Of a DNA stretch of 64,000 bases, positions 56,942 to 64,000 are shown piece after piece (positions within the stretch are counted from its first letter, which is position 1; each line of letters begins with the position of its first letter). Under the pieces are notes generated by a model. The model saw only the letters and a program-made list of their open reading frames with translations, had not been told where the DNA came from and ran no database searches. Source of the DNA: Pyrus communis. Lineage: Eukaryota > Streptophyta > Magnoliopsida > Rosales > Rosaceae. Position numbers and translations under genes: made by a program. The DNA is taken from positions 14,836,088-14,900,087 of the forward strand of contig NC_084811.1 of assembly GCF_963583255.1 (NCBI RefSeq). Direction: 5' to 3'.

Positions 56942-58784
56942 TGATGCGAGATTTATACGCACACAAATTAAACCCTCTTTTTATCAATTGTAGTATAGGT
57001 GCAAGTAGGGATCGTTCTGGACCGGGGATTAGGAGGGATTGTTAATCACTTGGATTTGACTCAAAAACATAAAAACACAATATAAAACACTAAACTAGAC
57101 TCAAAGAATTTAAAAATACTTTAAAAACACAAACTAAAATGATTTCTAACTAAATTGACATTAAAGTAAAGGGGGATTTAAGTTTATACGAAATTAAATT
57201 AAATGAACAAATTAAAACAGAATGTAAATATGAAATTGATGAAATAGAATGGATGAATGCTAGCTAAGGGGGTCATCTCCACATATGTTACACTTGCATA
57301 ATAAAAAGATTTCCAATTACATTTCAATAAATTATGAAACTCATCACCCCGGGTTAATTAGGTCCGCTTAAATTAACCGTCAAGTTTTCCTTAAGTTAAT
57401 GAATTGGATGGGTTAGCGCAACGCAATTCACAACATTCTCCAAAAGTCCTTTACGTGAACAGCACAATAAAGATACAATCAAAGATCATTAAGCATTATG
57501 AAAACTATAAGTGTTGACGAGGCATTCGTTACTATGATGAGCATGAAACTCGTGCCAAGAATTCATTTAACGCGATTGTTTATAAGCAACCTCCACTACT
57601 TGTGAATATAAGTTCATAACGATTAGGTGAAAATCACTTATATTCTAGCGTCATATTCATGCATGAAAATTAAGCGCGCATTCTTAATAAACATACATAA
57701 ATAAGTTATCAATCAAACGGTTAAACAAATTGAATCAACAACTTATGAAATGCAATTAGAAGTAATCAAATCAAAATGCAAGCATAAACATATATTTCGA
57801 ATCACCCCCTAGCTAAAGGGGGGTTTAGTTCCTCATACAAAACAAAGAGAATTGAAATTAAACATTGAAATCAAAGAAACGCCTAAACATTCCAACAACT
57901 CAAACTTGAATTGTATGAACGTTTAGGCTCTCTTCTCTTCCTCTTTATTGTAGCATAAGGTCTAGGGATAATTGGTTTGGGGGATGGAAGTGTGGAATGG
58001 AAGAGGAGTGGTGGAGAAGTGGAAGGGGAATGGAAAAATGGTGTTTGGATTATAAGGGGAGAGATGGGAAGCTCACGGCTAGGGAAGGGACAATGTGTTT
58101 GTAATGTGTTGTGTATGAAATGAGATGTCCATGAATGAATGAATGCAAGGGTATTTATAGGAGTAGTGGAGGGAACATATGGCTATGTTATTTGTAGGTG
58201 AAGTAGGTGGATGTTGTAGGTGAAGTAGGTGGATGTTGTAGGTGAAGTGGATGTTGTAGGTGAAGTAGGTGGATGTTGTAGGTGAAGTAGGTGGATGATA
58301 TGTTAAGTGATAAGTGATAAGTGATATGATATGTGGTTATGATATGATAAGTGGTTAAGTGGTGATGATAAGTGATAAGTGATTAAGTGATATGATATGT
58401 GGTGATGATAAGTGATAAGTGCATGTGGGTTAACTAATGAAGGAAATGCATGTGCAATGACAATGTGTTAGAATGGATGTGTGTTATGCATGGCATGATT
58501 GGGATTAGGAAAGGTTTAAATGTCCTAAAACTAAAGAGAACAAGGTTCCAACACTTTGGCTCCAATTAGGTCTTCAATTTCGTCCAACACTTTGGCTTCA
58601 AGCATAAGCTATCCGTCCTTAGCCCAAAAGTGCTCCAAAAGTCTCCAAAATGCATCTTTTTGCTCCTTTAGCCCTTTGGACCTACAAACACACGAAAATA
58701 GCTTAAAGTACTAAAATAACTAAAGAAACATAACGTAAATGTACGAGAACAAGCCATTTAAGTCGCATAAATATGCTCCTATCA
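56942..58784 (-). repeat. 3' LTR of R9 (1843 bp)
   Basis: Close to the R3 LTR but 172 bp shorter, mainly because the hairpin-containing segment is missing near 57110. Five minisatellite copies at 58194-58299, against six in R3. TATA at 58152-58161. Confidence 0.94.
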
Positions 58785-59550
58785 AATACCCCCACACTTA
58801 GCTTTTGCTAGTCCTCGAGCAAAACAGAAAAACAAAACAAAAAGAACAAAACACAACCTACACCTTCCAACAATCGTATCAGGGACTTCCAATGCACATG
58901 ACAAGTTAAAAATCATTATTCTCACAGATTTGAGCCATCTTTACACTTAAGTACATTCTTAATCATAGTCACCACATACTAGTTCACAATTAAGCAATTA
59001 AAACACATTTCAAATGTAGTAACATGCCTTTAGAGAATTCCCTCAATTTCTTACTAGATGTACTCTCGTTTTTCACACAGATTTTCTGACTACACACCCT
59101 ACACTAGGTATATGTGAGAAGATTGATGTAAACATGTAGACGAACACTCACATATGTTATAATAAGGAAAGCATTTTCTGGAGTTAATAAGCATGTTTAG
59201 ATATGATCTCATGAATGGAATGCTACTACTTAGACGCGAGAACCAGTGACACCATAAGCTCATACCAAGTTCAAACTCCACAATTGAAATACATAACACT
59301 CAATATAGAAGTCAAAGGGTAGTAACGGGGCTAGGGTCTTGGCTAACAATGAAAGGTGAAGGATAAACAAACATTCTTAAAGCAATAGTGAGCAAAGTAT
59401 TGAATTAGGCACTTAGAATTCCCTTAAGAACGCAGAAGTCAACTTTGAACACCCAAGGGAAAATCACACAAAACTTAGGGCCATATTCAACTTTTTGGAC
59501 CCTTTCTTCAACAATCAACGCTCGTGAGTTCATTCTTACTTATTTTCACT

Positions 59551-59581
<31 letters not shown>

Positions 59582-60650
59582 CTTTTCTTCTTCTTTTTCT
59601 TTTGAATCTCAAAACATACATATAAACGTAAGAACAAACTTTTACTCCCCCACACTCATTTTCTTGCATAATGTAACTCAAAAGGAATTCATTTAAGTCA
59701 TGCTCACTAAACTTTAAGAACAAGGGTATAGGAAAGTCCTACTCTAAGCTAGGTAAGGGGTGATGTGGGTAAACAAGGAATAAAGGCAAAACGAGGCTCA
59801 ACGGGGTTAAAACTTACAACATATACGAAGTATGGGAAGTAAGGCTATTTGGCTATGATGGTGGTCACTACACAACTTCTTCTTGAATATGTGTTATGCA
59901 AATCAATAACATGCTTTGAATGAAATGGGCATGAGTTCTAGCATTTAGTTCTATCATGATACAATTGCATTCTAAGTAGCAACCAAGCAAGGAATAATGA
60001 GATCATGCAACAACTTTAGAAAATAAAGAATCACAGAAAATAACTCTCCAAAGAAAGTAATGGCTCGAGTCTCACAGGGATGTAGCGTTTGTTTGAGTTT
60101 CTTCCTTCAAGCATGTTACAAAAACGAATTTTTCTTTTATGATTGCATGTGAAGTCATACATTATAACCATAACCAAGCATATACCAAGAGTAAATCAAA
60201 CTTTTCTCTATGTTTATAACTTTTTCTAACCGTCATGCAATTATAAACCAAATCCTTATCATTGTGTTGGAAGGTACCCTAAGACACAAACACACAAAAA
60301 CGACTTTTAAAACAACTCTTTTTGGGTTTTTCAAAACAATTTTTCAAATTTTTATGGAATTTTCGAATTATAAAACAAAACACACTAAAACACTCTAAAA
60401 CAACTTAAAAACACCTTAAAACAGCAAGGAACAACATTAGAAGTTATGGTGGATAAAACCCTACGAATTTGCATCAAAACACTTTAGTTACCCCCCCACA
60501 CTTAAATCAAACATTGTCCTCAATGTTTTAAGCATAGATTCACACAAAACATAAGTAAACACACAAAAAGCAACTAAACATATTAAACATGGCATAATGT
60601 AATTAACAAAGAGAAGAGTTTAGGGACGCAAATCTGGTTATGGAGTGTAA
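58785..60650 (-). other. R9 noncoding 3' region
   Basis: Polypurine tract from 58785; run of 29 T at 59553-59581; CCCCCACACTC near 59646; C-run plus stem-loop at 60491-60528. Close to the R3 region but switches near 59945 to a version resembling R4/R7, which suggests a mosaic. Confidence 0.78.
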
Positions 60651-61849
60651 ATTCCCTCTTCTCCTTGGTGATTGCATTGAGGCTTTGATCTTTGTGATAC
60701 CACAAGCTTACTCTTGAACTGGTTTCTGCCCATCGTTGATTTTCCTTTGTGCTACTTCTTGAACTGGGCAGCAGGATGGTTCTTTTGGTTTCCCCCGAAG
60801 GTCTGAGCTTCCTCCTGTTATCTGTTTCTTTGTTCAATCTTTGCAGGAGTGGTCCCTTCTCTGGAAGTGTAACAACCGTTGAAGATGACTACTCGAGAGC
60901 AACGCTAGGTAAGCAATCAGGAATAGATTCCAGGCAGTTGGCTCCAGATCGGAAGACTGACTCCAAGTGCCGGCTGATTGCTTCTTTTACTTTGCCATGC
61001 AAGTAAGAACAAGGACAAAGAAAAAGACAGGGAAAGAGCATGATATGAGATACTTTTGCTTTTGACCTTGATGATATGAGATACCTTTGCTTTGAAGAAG
61101 CGGTGAATGAATCAGCACATGTATTTGTTGTGCTGCTTCCTCCTGGGTCATATGTACTCCAGGCATCTGGTATCATCTTTGGGGAAGAAGAAAGAATTGA
61201 GTATTTTGAAAGGCTTTGCTGGGAGTGCGCCCTCAGAGGTGAGGAAGAGTTGGGCATTTTCTTCAGGTTTGCCCTGCCATAAAAGACGAAGGTCGACATA
61301 TATAGAGATAATATCAAGTGGTGGTACTTTTTACCCTTGTCGACAAACGTTTTGATCCCGCAAGTCCGGCTCTTTGAAATAGTGGCGCCTCTTCGATCTT
61401 TGAATACGCCTCTTCGATTTCTGAGCAGGCGCCCCTTCGATTTCTGAACGACGCCCCTTCGCTTTCTGAACGACACGTGGTAGTGCAGATGCGGCTCCTT
61501 TTGACAAAGCTGCACGCGTCTTCTGAAAAGCAGAGAAAGCGTCGCCGAACTTTGCGCTTGTCGGCTAAAGATGTGTAGATGCGATGATGGCCTCCACGTG
61601 TTTTCAGCTTTGTCAGAAATCTTTTGACAAAGTTGAACGCGTTTTCTGAAAAGCCGAGGGAGCGTCGCCTAAATTACGCCGGAAAATCCGGCTCTTTGAA
61701 TCGGTGGACGCGTCGTCTTGGCTTTTTATAGAGCTATCAATCACCCCAACACACACACTCTGAAGATTTCCCATTCCTGAAACTCGACTCCGGCCCTTTG
61801 TGAAATTTTAACTCCATCCACCCCTTCTCTTTGAACACTTTTGAAAAAA
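60651..61849 (+). promoter_or_regulatory. Upstream region of R9 antisense gene
   Basis: Homologous to 13404-14598. G-boxes at 61474-61479 and 61595-61600; TATA-like CTTTTTATAG at 61722-61731, about 120 bp before the ATG. Confidence 0.55.
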
Positions 61850-62521
61850 ATGGCAAACTCATCGAACCTTAGCTTAGATTTGAGTCTCAGCAGCGATCCG
61901 GTTGCGCCCCGTCAAGGTAATGTATGGCGCCCTTCTTTTTTATCTTCTAACGGTCCTCTTTCAGGTGAAGACTCTGTGATGCAGGACGCCACAACAGCTA
62001 CAATAGTAGCTAAAAACCTCCTCACTCCAAAAGATAGTAGGCTGCTGTCAGGACGGTCCGATGAGTTGGCCGTTCAAGAGTCCCTCGCACTTAGTGTTCA
62101 GTGTGCGAGTTCTGTGTCCAACATGGGCCAACGCCTGCTTGCTCGGTCCCGCCAAGTGGAATCGTTGATGGCAGAGGTGGAAAGACTTAAGCAAGAGATC
62201 CAGCAGCTTAAGTATGAGAATAGAAGTTTGCATGTGCTTGCAAATAACTATTCGTCGGGGATGAAGAGGAAGCTTGATGAGCTGCAAGAATCTGAGGGTC
62301 GAATTCACAGTGACCGTCAAAGGCTTGCGTCTTATCTCCAGAGGCACCTTTTTCCTGGGTCATCCAGCGCTTGGCCAAGTATTGAGGCCTGGAATGCTCT
62401 AGCTCCGATGCCTCCCGCTCCGATGGCTTCCGCTCCGATGCCTCCCGCTTCTATGCCTCCCGCTTCTATGCCTTCCGCTTCTGCGCCTCGTAGTGGGGCT
62501 TCACGCAAACAACCTTTGTGA
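61850..62521 (+). CDS. Antisense cassette protein, R9 copy (223 aa)
   Basis: Nearly identical to the R3 protein; the visible differences are Leu/Pro near residue 20 and Thr/Ala in the tail. ATG at 61850 chosen as in the other copies. LSLDLSL at 7-13, coiled coil about 94-165, PASMPPASMP tail. Convergent with the gag-linker ORF, separated by a long T-rich spacer (about 62553-62607). Confidence 0.72.
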   Translation: MANSSNLSLDLSLSSDPVAPRQGNVWRPSFLSSNGPLSGEDSVMQDATTATIVAKNLLTPKDSRLLSGRSDELAVQESLALSVQCASSVSNMGQRLLARSRQVESLMAEVERLKQEIQQLKYENRSLHVLANNYSSGMKRKLDELQESEGRIHSDRQRLASYLQRHLFPGSSSAWPSIEAWNALAPMPPAPMASAPMPPASMPPASMPSASAPRSGASRKQPL

Positions 62522-62570
62522 AGCTCCACCTTTCTCCATGTTTAGTATCTTTCTTTTTTTTTTTCTTTTT

Positions 62571-62602
<32 letters not shown>

Positions 62603-62623
62603 TTTTTATTAACATAAATAAAA

Positions 62624-63691
62624 TCAAACGGCATGGAATTGGTCCTTGAATGGAAGGTGATACTTGAAGTGAATCGGCAGTGGTTTGAATTCTAGTGTAG
62701 GTGCCTGATTAAAAAAAAATAGCAAGTTAGTATAAAATCTAATGGAATTTGGAAAAAAAAACTTACTTGTTTTGTCCGATAAGAACTCAATGACAAACAC
62801 CACTCCTTTGAAAGTTTCAGGGATATTGGATTTGGCCAGATTGCAAGTGATGGTTATGACTTGTCCAATGTCATCAAATTTAACTTCTTTGGATTTTGTG
62901 GTTTCAAGAACGTCCTCTTTGATGAATTCATGACATTCCTTACTTGTCACCTTTGGAAGGGCTTCCAAGATGTCTTTTTCACCTTCTTCTTCCTTGGAAG
63001 TCATGAATCTTGGAACAGGGTTAAAAATAATGAAATTTGGAACAACCATACCTGTATTAGATGGCATAGGAGCAATAGGTGCCTCCGGTAAAGGCGTTTC
63101 CACCCTTTCCGTGGGTTGGGTGTATTCCTCTTCCTTGTGATTTGATTTTGATGGTTGAGGGTCCGTTCCAACCTCCTTGTCACTTCTCAACATGATTTCC
63201 TTGGCAGTTTCAAATTCTCCCTTCGGATTTGCAATGGTTGAACTAGGGAGTTCGCCTTGGTCTCGAAACTGTCCTATGAACTCCGCGATCTGCCCAATTT
63301 GCTTATCCAAGTGGTCCAACCTTTGTGGTGGCTGCATAGGCGTTGAATAGAACTCCTCATATGGCTGCCAATATCCTTCTTGTTGAGCCTCATTGTCTTG
63401 AATTTGTGAGCCCTGCACCAAACAAATTAATTCATTAAGCTTTTGATTATAATCTATTGACGTACTTGAGTTTGGTTGGGCATATTGAATATGAGGTTGT
63501 GGTGGCTGCCAATATCCTCCTTGTTGAGCATTTTGAGGTTCCCACCACATAGAGTTTGAATGATCACTCCAATCCGAATTGTAAGTATTGGAAAACACGT
63601 TATTCCTTGATTGAAGATTAAATATAACAACTCTTTGCATTTGGGACCTTTCCATGAGTTGTGACAAAAGAGAAGCATTATCAAGTGCCAT
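62624..63691 (-). CDS. Gag-linker ORF of R9 (355 aa)
   Basis: Starts MALDNASLLSQLMERSQ at 63691. Compared with R3 it keeps a YWQPYEEFYSTPMQPPQ unit and an ETAKEIMLRSDKEVGTD segment that R3 has lost, and it ends in the same pre-RT segment. Open throughout. Upstream in-frame codons read the PBS and leader and are not part of the gene. Confidence 0.76.
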   Translation of the reverse strand: MALDNASLLSQLMERSQMQRVVIFNLQSRNNVFSNTYNSDWSDHSNSMWWEPQNAQQGGYWQPPQPHIQYAQPNSSTSIDYNQKLNELICLVQGSQIQDNEAQQEGYWQPYEEFYSTPMQPPQRLDHLDKQIGQIAEFIGQFRDQGELPSSTIANPKGEFETAKEIMLRSDKEVGTDPQPSKSNHKEEEYTQPTERVETPLPEAPIAPMPSNTGMVVPNFIIFNPVPRFMTSKEEEGEKDILEALPKVTSKECHEFIKEDVLETTKSKEVKFDDIGQVITITCNLAKSNIPETFKGVVFVIEFLSDKTSKFFFPNSIRFYTNLLFFFNQAPTLEFKPLPIHFKYHLPFKDQFHAV

Positions 63692-63783
63692 CTTGTTCTT
63701 AACAAACAAAACACAAATAAAAAAAACTAAATCTAAAAGACAATACAGAAACAAACAATCCAAGGGATTAGCAAATTTTCTAA

Positions 63784-63801
63784 TCCCCGGCAACGGCGCC
63801 A
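63784..63801 (-). promoter_or_regulatory. Primer-binding site of R9 (tRNA-Asp)
   Basis: Same 18-nt tRNA-Asp match, 5 nt from the LTR; the leader hairpin lies at its edge as in R3. Confidence 0.93.
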
Positions 63802-63806
63802 AAATT

Positions 63807-64000
63807 TGATGCGAGATTTATACGCACACAAATTAAACCCTCTTTTTATCAATTGTAGTATAGGTGCAAGTAGGGATCGTTCTGGACCGGGGATTAGGAG
63901 GGATTGTTAATCACTTGGATTTGACTCAAAAACATAAAAACACAATATAAAACACTAAACTAGACTCAAAGAATTTAAAAATACTTTAAAAACACAAACT
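63807..64000 (-). repeat. 5' LTR of R9, first 194 bp
   Basis: Starts TGATGCGAGATTTATACGC; matches the start of 56942-58784, including the segment junction that lacks the hairpin. U5 motif at 63887-63897. Continues beyond the window. Confidence 0.93.

Larger units (their letters stand above)
56942..64000 (-). mobile_element. R9: non-autonomous element, sister of R3, right end outside window
   Basis: 3' LTR, 3' region, antisense cassette, gag-linker ORF, PBS and the first 194 bp of the 5' LTR are visible, in the same order and at close similarity to R3. The left flank TCCTA (56937-56941) should be the target duplication. It is inserted in the gag-linker ORF of R4. Confidence 0.93.

Noticed and set aside
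61076..61282. Protein-like plus-strand ORF upstream of the R9 antisense gene
   Set aside because: The same region is frameshifted or interrupted in R3 and R6, so it is not conserved as coding.

Overview
The window is plant nuclear DNA made almost entirely of nested LTR retrotransposons. No ordinary host gene, rRNA or tRNA gene, or bacterial feature is visible. Every element looks like an Athila-type Ty3/Gypsy (Metaviridae) element. The evidence is LTRs of 1.8-2.8 kb bounded by TGATAGGAGCATATTTA...CGCATCA, a primer-binding site that is the exact 18-nt complement of the 3' end of plant tRNA-Asp, pol in the order protease - RT - RNase H - integrase with a D,D35E triad, and long noncoding 3' regions ending in AAGTGTGGGGGAATT. 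Such nesting is typical of pericentromeric heterochromatin of a dicot. The antisense-ORF family resembles sequences I associate with Rosaceae (apple/pear), but that is a memory-level guess.

Layout (my labels). R1 (1-7880, +): 3' part of an element with intact pol and its 3' LTR, inserted in the gag of R2. R2 (7881-9500 and 18413-19758, -): truncated gag, PBS and a 5' LTR split by R3. R3 (9501-18407, -): complete non-autonomous element, TSD CATTC. R4 (19759-56941 in pieces, -): the oldest visible host element. It is cut by R2 (in its 3' LTR), R5 (solo LTR 20972-23132, TSD AACAC), R6, R8 and R9. R6 (25733-47993, -, TSD AAAAG): pol-bearing but lacking gag and protease, split inside pol by R7. 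R7 (33360-42229, -, TSD GTCTT): non-autonomous, with gag reduced to 14 codons. R8 (48432-55755, +, TSD GCACT): non-autonomous, with its 5' LTR end and PBS deleted. R9 (56942-64000+, -): a sister of R3 that runs off the right edge.

The most notable content is a roughly 2-kb cassette in five elements (R3, R4, R6, R7, R9). It carries a 223-230 aa ORF antisense to the retrotransposon, with its own TATA-like promoter and usually two G-boxes. The protein has an N-terminal LxLxLxL (EAR-like) motif, a long coiled coil and a Met/Pro-rich tail of variable length. The frame is kept in elements that have lost gag and pol, which points to a function. The same elements carry a second conserved ORF (gag-linker fused to the segment before RT).

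Noncoding structures shared across the families include a U5 segment complementary to the PBS 3' edge with a competing local hairpin, a 12-bp LTR hairpin, three AAGTGTGGGGG purine tracts per element, and a post-ORF block followed by a stem-loop and G-run. R1 (and R6 for RT/integrase) are the only visible sources of enzymes. R3, R7, R8 and R9 probably depended on enzymes supplied in trans.
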